Counted from the stretch's first letter, positions 9,122 to 17,589 are shown. The stretch: 64,000 bases of DNA from Oceanobacillus jordanicus (GCF_022095695.1 NZ_JAIFZM010000014.1:30577-94576); one strand, 5' to 3'. Made by a program: numbers and translations. Notes: generated by a model from the sequence alone, not told the origin.

Positions 9122-10180
9122 CTATACTTTGATATTCCACTTAATAATCCCTGCTTCTTTGGCTGAGTTAAAAGCAATTACAAGTAATGGCCCAATTATA
9201 AAGCCGAGAATTCCCAACAGCTTTAATCCAATAAACATAGCAATTAAAGTTGCTAATGGTGAGAGACCAATGTGTCGCCCCATTACTTTCGGTTCGACGA
9301 TTCTCCGGATCGCTAGCAGTATGATAGCTAAAATAGATAATTGGATACCAGTTGAGACATCTCCTGCAAGTAGCATGACCAATGCCCATGGGCCCAATAC
9401 GATTATGGAACCGATTATAGGAATAATATCGACAATCCAAATGATGAGTGACATCACGATTGCTACTTCCGGTACGATTATAAATAAACCGATTAGGGAA
9501 CCTACGAGAATAAGCAAACTAACAAGAAACTGGGCTTTAAAGAAACCAAGAATAACGCTCGCAAGTCGTTTATTCATAAAGGATACTTTTTCAGCGGTCT
9601 CTTTTGTCATTAAATTATACGTTTTTGCTTTTAAGATTGGGAGCTCAAGCATAAATAGGAACAATGCAATCAGATATACGAGAAGACTGATTAAGTACTG
9701 TGGTACTTGTGCTACGATCTGAGCAATTCTGTCTAGGGTAATCTTTTCTTTTGCAGTAGTACTCAAGTTAACAAGGTTCTGTTCAATGCTGTCTGAAACT
9801 TGGTTAACAAATTCAGAAGGAAGGTCGTCTGTGTATTGCTCTAGATCCGTTTCCCAATCTTTATAAATTTCGTTTAGTTTATTAAAGTGGGATGGAACGT
9901 CCTCAGCAAAATTCACGACCTGTGTTACTGCTTTTGTTACAATAAATGTTCCAGCTACTCCTGCTATTAGAAGAAAGAGCAAGAAGATAATTGTAACAGA
10001 AGCTTTTCTGCTAAGTCTAATTCTCTTTTGAAATAAGCGAACCAATGGGTTTAAAATGAGTGCTGTAATAAAAGCAACCACTAATGGAATAGAGATTGGC
10101 AAAATAAACATAATTGCAATTACCAAAATAATTCCAAGAATAATTAATGTCCAATGGTGTTTTTTAATATTTCGCAGCAA
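9122..10180 (-). CDS. AI-2E family permease, YtvI-like
   Basis: This 352-residue polytopic membrane protein belongs to the AI-2E/PerM family. It has N-terminal helices, a soluble segment at about residues 90-150, and a C-terminal helix cluster ending in the family pattern IGLSPLATLIAMFIGLKLLG. Similarity is closest to the sporulation-associated YtvI subgroup; the transported substrate is not known. The reading frame begins with TTG at 10180. AAAGGAG lies 13 nt upstream, a long spacing, so the start is less certain than the product. It faces the DUF420 gene across a shared terminator. A dispersed repeat lies just upstream. Confidence 0.8.
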   Translation of the reverse strand: MLRNIKKHHWTLIILGIILVIAIMFILPISIPLVVAFITALILNPLVRLFQKRIRLSRKASVTIIFLLFLLIAGVAGTFIVTKAVTQVVNFAEDVPSHFNKLNEIYKDWETDLEQYTDDLPSEFVNQVSDSIEQNLVNLSTTAKEKITLDRIAQIVAQVPQYLISLLVYLIALFLFMLELPILKAKTYNLMTKETAEKVSFMNKRLASVILGFFKAQFLVSLLILVGSLIGLFIIVPEVAIVMSLIIWIVDIIPIIGSIIVLGPWALVMLLAGDVSTGIQLSILAIILLAIRRIVEPKVMGRHIGLSPLATLIAMFIGLKLLGILGFIIGPLLVIAFNSAKEAGIIKWNIKV

Positions 10181-10268
10181 CGGTATACGATAGCTCCTTT
10201 CAATACAGCTTAATATGTATGGTTATTAAAAATATAGCACTAATTCGTTATTTTGAACAGATTTAAAA

Positions 10269-10427
10269 TGAAACTTCAATCAGAGGGGGTTTTGGTTCTT
10301 CTCCTACTGATTGTTAGTAGAACGAATCGGGGTGTTAGCGTCCGTTTACTCCCACTAAAATCTCACGGTTTCACTTCATGTTTTGAAATGGGAATCTTAC
10401 GGACGGTTGCACCGGGGTAAAAATAAA
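10269..10427 (+). repeat. Dispersed hairpin repeat, family 2, copy A
   Basis: This copy is nearly identical over about 100 bp to 18615-18730, in the same orientation. The first arm CAATCAGAGGGGG folds on CTCCTACTGATTG with one mismatch, then comes a conserved GAACGAATCGGGGTGTTAGC segment. Relative to copy B it carries about 35 extra bases before the shared CACCGGGRTAAA end. The extra DNA contains ACGGACG, complementary to the conserved CGTCCGT at 10339-10345. It lies between the YtvI-like start and the YugN-like terminator and contains no ORF. Confidence 0.85.
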
Positions 10428-10480
10428 TTACGGACGGTTTATTCTTTTCTAACTTTCCAATGTATTTGGTATAGATCGGT

Positions 10481-10516
10481 AAAAACCAACTACTATTATT
10501 CAGTAGTTGGTTTTTA
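10481..10516 (-). terminator. Terminator of the YugN-like gene
   Basis: AAAAACCAACTACT pairs with AGTAGTTGGTTTTT around a 7 nt loop. It directly abuts the stop codon of the leftward gene. It is symmetric and could also stop rightward transcripts. Confidence 0.9.
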
Positions 10517-10518
10517 CA

Positions 10519-10884
10519 TTAGTTTTTATATTGATCTAATTCTTCTTTGACTTTCAACACAATACTTTTAGCGCGTTCCACTAGGTTTTCTGGGAAATTT
10601 TCATTCTCACCATATTCAACACCATGTGGATAATAATGCTTCCCAAGCAGTGGGGTCATCAATTTGATTACGGCATTACCACGATCTACATCGCCTTCCG
10701 TTGCATACCCTTGTAAGCGAATATAGTATGTAACATTTTTTTCTTTGGAATCTACTCTGTAATCATAGGTGACACGGTCATAATCCCATTGGCCTGCACG
10801 TACAAAAGCATGTTTTGCAGTTAAGTGATCCAGTGGTTTTAAATCAATTAGTACGTCTTCAAATCCAGTATTTTCGATTCTCAA
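10519..10884 (-). CDS. YugN-like family protein
   Basis: A soluble 121-residue protein matching the YugN-like family of Bacillaceae. It begins with the family pattern FEDVLIDLKPLDH and has a central YYIRLQGYATEGD region. No enzymatic function is established for the family. Translation starts at TTG 10884, with GAGGTGA 6-7 nt upstream. It is monocistronic, bounded by a perfect terminator, and divergent from ylbC. Confidence 0.8.
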   Translation of the reverse strand: MRIENTGFEDVLIDLKPLDHLTAKHAFVRAGQWDYDRVTYDYRVDSKEKNVTYYIRLQGYATEGDVDRGNAVIKLMTPLLGKHYYPHGVEYGENENFPENLVERAKSIVLKVKEELDQYKN

Positions 10885-11095
10885 TTTCGTTCACCTCACA
10901 TATTTGTCCTCATTAAACTATAATAATATGAAATGGTATAAGTTGCAAGGGATGTTGATCACAATGGTTTCGTTTTCAATAAGTAGCTTTTTTGAATAGA
11001 TTATTCATGTAAAACGTGTTAAATAATAGAGAAACAAGAATGGTTTCTATTTCTTTCTCATATAGATAGTAATATACAAGATAGGAGGGGTCGCT

Positions 11096-12184
11096 ATGCG
11101 CTTCGTTCGTATAATTGCAGCACTATTATTAATCGCTATGATTGGATTCTATTTTATCGAACAATCTGATAGATCAGTGGAAACGAGCACAAAAGACGTA
11201 GAAGATAATTTTGCAAAAGGTAGAGAAAGTTTGCTTAAGTCTAAGGTGGTGCCTGAAATGCCTGTTCTTACCAATGGTGGGGCACTGTTTCAATGGATAG
11301 GTGAAAATACAGAAAACTTAACAGAACAGCTTGGTGAGCCATTAAGAAAAGATAAAAGTGCGTACAACTATACGTGGTGGATTTATTCAGACGAGAAGGA
11401 TCAATATATACAATTTGGTGTGGAGGAAGGCGCAATCCAGACAGTCTTTGCTACGGGAGATGGTATTGATATAGGTCCCCTAAAGATTGGACAATCTCGC
11501 CAAGACGTCAAGGAGGCGTTAGAAACGCTTGATAAGGATTTAGATTATGAAACAGAGGTTGCGTATGAAAATGGTATTTCTTCTTATCGCTTTCAATTGA
11601 AGGAGGAAGATTTAAGCAAACGGCCGCTCATCAAATTAGCAGACAATCTGTTCCTGCAAGCCTATTTTGACACGTTTACTGATCAATTATCTTCAGTACG
11701 AATACTAACAGGTGAGGTATTGCTACGTCATCGACCATATGGTCTCGAGTATCGAGGTGATTTGCCTGATGAACCTTCCTTTTCGAATGAGGAATGGGAA
11801 GAGATTGAAACAGGAATGGAGAAGCAAATTTATGATATTACAAATGTAATGAGGTCAAATCATGACCGGTCCGTTTTGAAAGAAGAAAATTCGGTCTCTT
11901 CAGTGGCTTTTACTCACAGCAAGGATATGGCGGAAAACAATTATTTTTCTCATTATAGTCAGGACGGTTCCGGTTTAAAAGAGAGACTAGCCGTTGAAGA
12001 AGTTTATTATACATCAGCTGGTGAAAACATTGCTGCACAATACCCTGACGCACCCTCTGCCATGTTAGGATGGTTGAATAGTGAGGGGCATAGGGAAGCT
12101 TTATTAAATGATGCCTATACCCACCTTGGGGTAGGGGTCTATCGTTTATACTACACACAAAACTTTCTCCAACGTCCTGAATAG
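11096..12184 (+). CDS. ylbC: CAP/SCP-domain protein YlbC
   Basis: A secreted or membrane-anchored protein of unknown molecular function with an N-terminal hydrophobic signal/anchor (residues 4-22). A CAP-associated N-terminal domain follows (about 60-190, ending ILTGEVLLRHRPYGLEYRG). A C-terminal CAP/SCP domain covers about 240-360 and shows HSKDMAENNYFSH, AGENIA and GWLNSEGHREALL. The start ATG 11096 follows TAGGAGGGG with ideal spacing. At 362 aa it is close to B. subtilis YlbC, which also precedes ylbD. Confidence 0.93.
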   Translation: MRFVRIIAALLLIAMIGFYFIEQSDRSVETSTKDVEDNFAKGRESLLKSKVVPEMPVLTNGGALFQWIGENTENLTEQLGEPLRKDKSAYNYTWWIYSDEKDQYIQFGVEEGAIQTVFATGDGIDIGPLKIGQSRQDVKEALETLDKDLDYETEVAYENGISSYRFQLKEEDLSKRPLIKLADNLFLQAYFDTFTDQLSSVRILTGEVLLRHRPYGLEYRGDLPDEPSFSNEEWEEIETGMEKQIYDITNVMRSNHDRSVLKEENSVSSVAFTHSKDMAENNYFSHYSQDGSGLKERLAVEEVYYTSAGENIAAQYPDAPSAMLGWLNSEGHREALLNDAYTHLGVGVYRLYYTQNFLQRPE

Positions 12185-12420
12185 ACGTGAAGGAATCCAA
12201 TTAAACGCAATTCAAAATGCTGGACGATAACTTTCATGCCATTAGCTGAAGAAAAAATCGTTTGGCATTTTTGCAGTAGTTTAAGATACATAATCAGTGA
12301 AGCCATGTAGTGGCCTACTTGAACTACTATAAATAGATATCATTTGAATTTCGCTTTCACAGTATCTCTAGAAGGACATAAAATATAGTACAGATGACTA
12401 TATAGCTGGAGGTGAATAGA

Positions 12421-12828
12421 TTGAGCAATAAGCTGCATCCCTCTGTAGTTGAATTTAAAACGTTTATTAACAAACATCCAGCGCTGATCAAGAAAATCAG
12501 AAAAAGTGGGAGATCATGGCAGGAATACTATGAGCAATGGGCATTACTTGGAGAAGATGATCCACTATGGGATGAATATAAAGAGGCAGAAACAGAGTGG
12601 GAAAAGGAAGAGCAAGATGAGGGTGAAGGGTCATTTGAAAAGAACAAAGAGCTTTTCTCCAATTTAATAAAAATGACGGAGAATATGGATTTAAATAAAG
12701 TACAAAAACAAATTGATTCATTCAACAATACTATTTCCGTTGTTCAAGAGTTACTAGGACAGTTTAAGCAGTCTGATACAAAATCTGAACCTGTAGGAAA
12801 GAATGGTTTTGGCTGGTTTAAAGATTAA
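12421..12828 (+). CDS. ylbD: YlbD family spore coat-associated protein
   Basis: A small acidic, charged protein of the YlbD family, linked to the spore coat in B. subtilis. TTG 12421 was chosen because TGGAGGTG sits 6-7 nt before it; the in-frame GTG at 12412 lies inside that Shine-Dalgarno. The resulting N-terminus (SNKLHPSVVEFKTFINKHP) fits the family. It has a predicted coiled region at about residues 85-125 and 135 aa in total. It is first of the tight ylbD-E-F-G series. Confidence 0.87.
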   Translation: MSNKLHPSVVEFKTFINKHPALIKKIRKSGRSWQEYYEQWALLGEDDPLWDEYKEAETEWEKEEQDEGEGSFEKNKELFSNLIKMTENMDLNKVQKQIDSFNNTISVVQELLGQFKQSDTKSEPVGKNGFGWFKD

Positions 12829-12840
12829 GGAGAGGAAATA

Positions 12841-13074
12841 ATGGATAAGACATGTCTTTTATACCTTGAAGAAAATCCCCAGATAGCACGCTTTGTGCGA
12901 TATAACCCTGTTTGGTATAGATATCTTTCTAGGGATCCTTCCCGTATAAGTGAATTACCGAAGGAAGCGAAAGTATTTTATGGCAAAACAATTCCACAAA
13001 AAGTAGAGAGATTTAGCAATCAGATGCAGATGGTGGGCATGATGCTTCAATTTGCAGGCGCAATGAAGGATTAA
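12841..13074 (+). CDS. ylbE: YlbE-like protein
   Basis: A 77-residue protein of the YlbE-like family, function unknown. Family features are the N-terminal ENPQIARFVRYNPVWYRYLS and the C-terminal QMVGMMLQFAGAM amphipathic segment. TAAGGAGAGG precedes ATG 12841. It lies 12 nt after ylbD, so the two are almost certainly co-transcribed. Confidence 0.88.
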   Translation: MDKTCLLYLEENPQIARFVRYNPVWYRYLSRDPSRISELPKEAKVFYGKTIPQKVERFSNQMQMVGMMLQFAGAMKD

Positions 13075-13127
13075 TATATTTTCAGGAATGAAATATAATG
13101 ATAGAATGGGGGTGGAGGTGCTTAGGC

Positions 13128-13565
13128 ATGATTGCTACTTTAGAATATGTTGATATTCTTGATCGATCAGAGCTGTTGGGGAAAATGGTACTTGATTCCG
13201 ATGTTATGGAATCATACAATAACTCCCTGCAGGAATTAAATGAAGACAAGGAAGCGCAAAGGCTTATAAAAGCTTTTAAAGATATAAAAGTACATTATGA
13301 GGATGTACAACGATTCGGAAGATACCATCCTGATTATAACGATATTATGAAAAGGGTGCGTTCCGTTAAGCGAGAGATGGACATGAATGAAAAGGTCGCT
13401 ACGTTTAAAATAGCTGAACGCAATCTTCAGAAATTGCTTGATGAGATTAGTGGCCATGTGGCACTAAGTGTTAGCGAGCAAATTAAGGCCCCTAAAGATG
13501 GTGGAGCATTGTCAGACAGTGGCTGTGGCTGCGGTAGTGGCGGCGGTTGTGGCTGTGCATCTTAA
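13128..13565 (+). CDS. ylbF: RicF (YlbF), subunit of the RicAFT (Y-) complex
   Basis: YlbF/RicF forms a complex with RicA (YmcA) and RicT (YaaT). In B. subtilis the complex carries iron-sulfur clusters and supports RNase Y-dependent mRNA maturation, competence, biofilm formation and sporulation. The 145 aa protein is helical (YheA/YmcA-like domain) and ends in a cysteine-rich tail with C133, C135, C141 and C143, suited to binding the cluster. ATG 13128 was chosen over a start at 13098 because GGAGGTG lies 7-8 nt before it. Confidence 0.92.
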   Translation: MIATLEYVDILDRSELLGKMVLDSDVMESYNNSLQELNEDKEAQRLIKAFKDIKVHYEDVQRFGRYHPDYNDIMKRVRSVKREMDMNEKVATFKIAERNLQKLLDEISGHVALSVSEQIKAPKDGGALSDSGCGCGSGGGCGCAS

Positions 13566-13612
13566 ACAGATGATCCTTTTTTCGAAAATACAAAGATGGT
13601 GAGGAATTAGCT

Positions 13613-13888
13613 ATGCGAACGATGCGCCAGGGTATTATTGTCTGGTTCCAACATATGAAAAACCTAAAGCATATTAAACGTTACGGTCATTTTCTATATG
13701 CATCCAAGCGTCTTAAATATGCTGTGCTTTATGTGAACCAAGAAGAGCTAGAAAAGGTAGAACATAAGCTTAATAAATTGTCGTATGTTTCAAAAGTGGA
13801 AAGATCTTATAAGCCATTTGTGGAAACAAATTATGAGAATGCTAAGCCAGACAAGGCAAAACAGTATGATTATAAGATGGGTATATAA
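13613..13888 (+). CDS. ylbG: YlbG family protein (DUF2129)
   Basis: A 91-residue DUF2129 protein of unknown function. It is a compact alpha/beta protein with the family patterns GIIVWFQHMKNLKHIKRYG at the N-terminus and LNKLSYVSKVERSYKPF in the middle. It follows ylbF by 47 nt with GGTGAGGA as ribosome-binding site. A terminator at 13917 closes the ylbD-G series. Confidence 0.9.
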   Translation: MRTMRQGIIVWFQHMKNLKHIKRYGHFLYASKRLKYAVLYVNQEELEKVEHKLNKLSYVSKVERSYKPFVETNYENAKPDKAKQYDYKMGI

Positions 13889-13916
13889 TCATCATCTCGA
13901 GAAGCCAATACATTTT

Positions 13917-13952
13917 GCTGAATAACTTGTAACAGGGTTATTCAGCTTTTTA
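13917..13952 (+). terminator. Terminator after ylbG
   Basis: GCTGAATAAC pairs with GTTATTCAGC and is followed by TTTTTATG. Confidence 0.87.
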
Positions 13953-13970
13953 TGTTCTATTTTAAAAATC

Positions 13971-14085
13971 AAGAACAAAAGCGCAAGCGCCCGTTTTAAG
14001 GAACGCCGACCAAGTTCGCCTCGTCCTGAGGCAACGTCGGCATGACCCGGATCCTCCGGGCCCACGTAGCGAGTGGAGCGAATCA
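13971..14085 (+). ncRNA. Bacillaceae-1 RNA-like structured element, copy 1
   Basis: Two adjacent hairpins have RUCCU loops. The first has stem CCTC/GAGG with loop GTCCT at 14023-14027, nested in an outer GCCGAC/GTCGGC stem. The second has stem CCCGG/CCGGG with loop ATCCT at 14051-14055. As I recall it, two RUCCU terminal loops are the defining feature of the Bacillaceae-1 RNA motif, a computationally described candidate RNA of unknown function. The match to the motif is by eye only. Confidence 0.6.
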
Positions 14086-14186
14086 ACTGAGATAAAGGAA
14101 TCATGCTCCTGCAAAAGGGGTATGTCGGCGTTGGCCGGCAAGGACGTTTTTAGTCGACCGACCTTAATTGAGGAACCGATGATGAC

Positions 14187-14307
14187 TTTCACCCTACGGG
14201 TATAAGGGCGACTAGGCCTCTGGTTTTCACCAATCGTCAAGTCTTCTTTTCACCCTCGGGTATAAGTGCGACTAGGCCTCTGGTCTTCACCAGTCGGCAA
14301 GTCTTCT
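14187..14307. repeat. Tandem 61/60 bp duplication inside repeat copy 1
   Basis: Units 14187-14247 and 14248-14307 each run from TTTCACCCT(A)CGGGTATAAG through CGACTAGGCCTCTGG to CAAGTCTTCT, with few mismatches. The unit is absent from copy 2. Confidence 0.9.
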
Positions 14308-14421
14308 TTATCGTAGGGAGATTTCGTGAAGTCGCCTAGTTTCTGGGTGCTGGAGCTGGACGTGGCTACTTCAGTTGTTTTGTTATCCACAGCTTACGAA
14401 TTTTATAATTTCCTAGACAAT

Positions 14422-14452
14422 AAAAAAAACCTGCAGATATTCATCTGCAGGT
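14422..14452 (-). terminator. Orphan terminator on the minus strand
   Basis: ACCTGCAGAT (14429-14438) pairs perfectly with ATCTGCAGGT (14443-14452). On the minus strand it is followed by eight T (plus-strand A 14422-14429). No annotated minus-strand gene reads into it. Confidence 0.75.
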
Positions 14453-14611
14453 CCCTTCGTTGCTTTCTACATAGAAAACAAAAAGGCAAAGGGAGAGGAG
14501 AAACCGGAGGAAGAACTTATGGGGAAGTGTAAGTCTTCTCCGTGTTTTGAAACAACCAAACTAACCATTAGCTGTCTCAATATGCTATTATGGTCAAGTA
14601 AACAGATTATA
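14422..14611 (-). ncRNA. Candidate minus-strand small RNA upstream of rsmD
   Basis: Reading leftward, TATAAT is present on the minus strand at 14611-14606, and the perfect terminator follows about 170 nt later. Between them a long interrupted hairpin at 14505-14542 pairs CGGAG, AAG and ACTTA with TAAGT, CTT and CTCCG. The -35 box is poor. Expression is unproven and I recognise no RNA family. Confidence 0.3.
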
Positions 14612-14718
14612 TACATGCACATAGCTGATTTTATTTTTAATCTTAAACGTTCTATTTTCCTAACGCTTTATATGTGTGGTAGGATTAATTTCGAGAACTG
14701 CTGGACAGAGGTGGTAAA

Positions 14719-15273
14719 ATGCGCGTAATAGCAGGAGTACATAAAGGAAGACAATTAAAAGCTGTACCGGGAAAATCAACCAGGCCGACTACAGATAAAG
14801 TAAAGGAAGCAATCTTTCAAAGGATGGGGCCATTTTTTGAAGGTGGTTCTGTTTTAGATTTGTTTGCAGGAAGTGGGTCATTAGGGATTGAAGCACTTAG
14901 CAGGGGAATGGAGTTTGGGATATTTGTTGATAAACATCCAAAGGCGATACATACTATTGGCGAGAATCTACGGTTACTAAAATTAGATGATCGTACGGAG
15001 GTATACAGGGCGGAGGCGTCTCGGGCTCTTCAAGCAACTGCGAAAAGAGAGTTGAAATTTGACCTGTTAATACTTGACCCTCCTTATGGTAAGGTCGATT
15101 ATGAACAAATACTTCGTGATAGTTTAAAGCTAGACATTTTAAACCAGTCTGCTATTATTTATTGCGAGCATGACCCTGCCGAAAGCATTCCTTTCGACCA
15201 ACAACAGTTCACTTTAATAAAACAGGATAACTACGGTGGAACAATTGGAATAACTATTTTACAAAAGAATTAG
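14719..15273 (+). CDS. rsmD: 16S rRNA (guanine966-N2)-methyltransferase RsmD (YlbH)
   Basis: RsmD methylates G966 of 16S rRNA (E. coli numbering) using SAM. The class I methyltransferase fold is visible: SAM motif DLFAGSGSLG at residues 47-56 and the catalytic DPPY at 120-123. The N-terminal RVIAGVHKGRQL is typical. The 184 aa length is normal. ATG 14719 follows AGAGGTGG. It is separated from coaD by 15 nt and probably shares its transcript, as in B. subtilis. Confidence 0.95.
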   Translation: MRVIAGVHKGRQLKAVPGKSTRPTTDKVKEAIFQRMGPFFEGGSVLDLFAGSGSLGIEALSRGMEFGIFVDKHPKAIHTIGENLRLLKLDDRTEVYRAEASRALQATAKRELKFDLLILDPPYGKVDYEQILRDSLKLDILNQSAIIYCEHDPAESIPFDQQQFTLIKQDNYGGTIGITILQKN

Positions 15274-15768
<495 letters not shown>

Positions 15769-15789
15769 CCTTAACAGACTTCAAGTTTT

Positions 15790-15822
15790 AGATGATCCTG
15801 CTAGCGAGGGATCATCTTTTTT
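15790..15822 (+). terminator. Terminator after coaD
   Basis: AGATGATCC pairs with GGATCATCT and is followed by a T run. It lies between convergent coaD and ylbJ. Confidence 0.85.
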
Positions 15823-15900
15823 CATGGAAAAAGATGAATAGAGTGTAATATAGGCGAATCTTTCCTCATTATCTATAAGTGCGAGGAAAATAGCGATATG

Positions 15901-17112
15901 CTATGCTCTTGATCTACGGTATAGTAGAACGGCTGTCAAGGCTAGGAAGAGTAGGGTAATAACTGGTCCAATGTTTTGCATTATCGTCATTAATACAACC
16001 CAGCTGTTTTCTGCATCTTGATTGAAAACAGGCATATCATTTAGTTCAAAGGTCTGTTTATTCAAATAAAGAGGAATGTACAATACCACTGTAAGAATAC
16101 TGGCTAGCGCACCATGTAAAAATCGGGCCAAAAAATAGGGTTTAAATCGTATATCGGTTCCGGAAAGAATACTAGCTACCTGTGCCTGTACTGAAAGCCC
16201 ATTAAACCCCATAATAAAGCTAACAAGTACTGCTTGGGAAAGAACAGTGGCTGTTTTCTGGGAAATCATTTGTGCTCCAATCGTGATTTCAAATAGTCCT
16301 GAAAAAAGAGGAAGTGCCATATCGATTGGTATAGAAAAGATCGATAAGATAAATTGAAATATGATAGCAATAAGTGGTGATAGCCCAATTAAGAAAAATA
16401 ACTTGGTCAAAACCGAAAAAAGAATAATAAATCCTCCAACCATAACAAGGGTTTTAATCGAGTTTATAACGGCATCTCCCAATATCTGCCCCAAGGCCCT
16501 ATCATCACTAATTCTCATTTCGTGCATCTCGCAGAAAGCTCTTTTTATAGAAAACTTCTTCTCTGTCTTTTTATGGCGCGTGGCGTTTCTTTTTTCTTCT
16601 GCTCTTCCATAAAAACGCATGCATAACCCCACAAGTGCATTACTACCATAATGGCAGACTGCAAGCAAAACACCCAGTTTAGCATCATGAAAAAATCCAA
16701 TGGAGACAGCTCCGATGATAAACAACGGGCTAGAAGCATTTGTGAAGGAGACAAGCCGTTCTGCTTCCACTCTTGTTATTTGTTCTTCTTCACGAAGTCG
16801 TGCAGCAATTTTTGCCCCTGTTGGATAGCCACTTGCCATTCCCATTACCCATCCAAAACTCCCAACACCTGGTACATTAAACAATGGTCGCATAATAGGT
16901 TCGAATAGGACACCGATAAAACGAACGACTCCAAAGCCAATAAGCAATTCAGAGGTAATAAAGAAGGGAAGTAAGGAAGGGAAAACTACTTCCCACCATA
17001 TATTAAGCCCTCGAATACTTGCTTCAAAGGAGTCATTTGGAAAAGCTATAAGTGAAAATGCCACAAAGGTAGTTATACTGGCTAAAATTATTGTTTTAAA
17101 TACTTGTTTCAA
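15901..17112 (-). CDS. ylbJ: Sporulation integral membrane protein YlbJ
   Basis: A 403-residue polytopic membrane protein of the YlbJ family. Nucleoside-recognition (Gate-type) segments occur near residues 40-150 and 230-340, with patterns WWEVVFPSLLPFFITSELL and GMASGYPTGAKIAA. In B. subtilis ylbJ belongs to the sigma-E regulon and is needed for spore resistance; the transported molecule is unknown. It is encoded opposite to coaD and ylbL, as in B. subtilis. ylbK, its B. subtilis neighbour, is missing here. Confidence 0.92.
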   Translation of the reverse strand: MKQVFKTIILASITTFVAFSLIAFPNDSFEASIRGLNIWWEVVFPSLLPFFITSELLIGFGVVRFIGVLFEPIMRPLFNVPGVGSFGWVMGMASGYPTGAKIAARLREEEQITRVEAERLVSFTNASSPLFIIGAVSIGFFHDAKLGVLLAVCHYGSNALVGLCMRFYGRAEEKRNATRHKKTEKKFSIKRAFCEMHEMRISDDRALGQILGDAVINSIKTLVMVGGFIILFSVLTKLFFLIGLSPLIAIIFQFILSIFSIPIDMALPLFSGLFEITIGAQMISQKTATVLSQAVLVSFIMGFNGLSVQAQVASILSGTDIRFKPYFLARFLHGALASILTVVLYIPLYLNKQTFELNDMPVFNQDAENSWVVLMTIMQNIGPVITLLFLALTAVLLYRRSRA

Positions 17113-17201
17113 AATATGAAGCCCCCTAAGTGTGATAAGCCTTGCTCTGTACTTCTTTTTCCGATAGTAGTAGAATAATGCTAGCCTCTTTATTTAAGTT
17201 G

Positions 17202-17410
17202 TTGATGGATTTCTTGTACAAGCTTATATCAATATACGCACATACATAGGCGATTTATGCCATACACTTTTTAAAGTATAAAGACATATAGAGCCAGACA
17301 GCGTGCAGTCAGGATCTGAAGGCAACGTAATTTGGCGAAGCGATGATAGAACAACTCATATAAAAGAGATTAAAACCGAACTATTTTATTGCAAATAGTT
17401 CGGATTATTT
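17202..17410 (+). ncRNA. Candidate small RNA in the ylbJ-ylbL gap
   Basis: The 477 bp gap between divergent ylbJ and ylbL holds a sigma-A-like pair, TTGATG (17202-17207) and TATATC (17225-17230), with 17 bp spacing. A perfect 10 bp hairpin (CCGAACTATT/AATAGTTCGG, 17376-17403) follows, then ATTATTTTA. The predicted transcript is about 170 nt, with no ORF preceded by a Shine-Dalgarno. It ends about 180 nt before ylbL, so the hairpin is not the terminator of a known gene. Both boxes match only partly. Confidence 0.35.
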
Positions 17411-17589
17411 TACAGGCGTGTGCTTTTAGCCCGGTCTGTTCTTCATGTCGTCTCTGCTTAAAATTCAACTTCTGCAAAAAACTAGATGTCATAATTTCAG
17501 AGTGTTTTAGGATTTTGATTAATCACTTATAAGCTGTTTTGAAAATAGTTTTTTCGGAAAATAAAGAGGGAACTGGAAGGAGTCTTATA

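Larger units (their letters stand above)
13971..14428 (+). repeat. Dispersed repeat family 1, copy 1 (inverted relative to copy 2)
   Basis: Homologous to the minus strand of 21006-21347. Shared blocks are the left part to about 14080, the GCAAAAGGGGTATGTCGGCG block, the ATTTCGTGAAGTCGC block, TAGTTTCTGGGTGCTGGA, CAGTTGTTTT and the final TTTCCTAGACAATAAAAAAA. It is more GC-rich than its surroundings. Between the shared blocks it holds about 170 bp missing from copy 2, including a tandem 61/60 bp duplication. Open frames across it encode no recognisable protein and there is no transposase. Confidence 0.88.

Noticed and set aside
13892..14240. Minus-strand open frames across repeat copy 1, similar in translation to a plus-strand frame in copy 2 (TRYVGPEDPGHADVASGRGE)
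   Set aside because: The protein similarity only mirrors DNA identity between repeat copies. The frames have no family resemblance, and the conserved feature is RNA-like hairpins.
14187..14307. Tandem units considered as a CRISPR array or VNTR
   Set aside because: There are only two units, adjacent and without spacers, and no cas genes are nearby.
14326..14532. 68-codon plus-strand frame starting in repeat copy 1
   Set aside because: The start lies inside the repeat, the frame crosses the minus-strand terminator hairpin, and no ribosome-binding site precedes it.
14519..14728. 69-codon plus-strand frame with GGAGG upstream, ending inside rsmD
   Set aside because: It runs through the rsmD ribosome-binding site, has a non-Bacillus amino-acid make-up rich in Cys and Ile without domains, and its own Shine-Dalgarno is locked in a hairpin. 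It is kept only as a remark on that hairpin.
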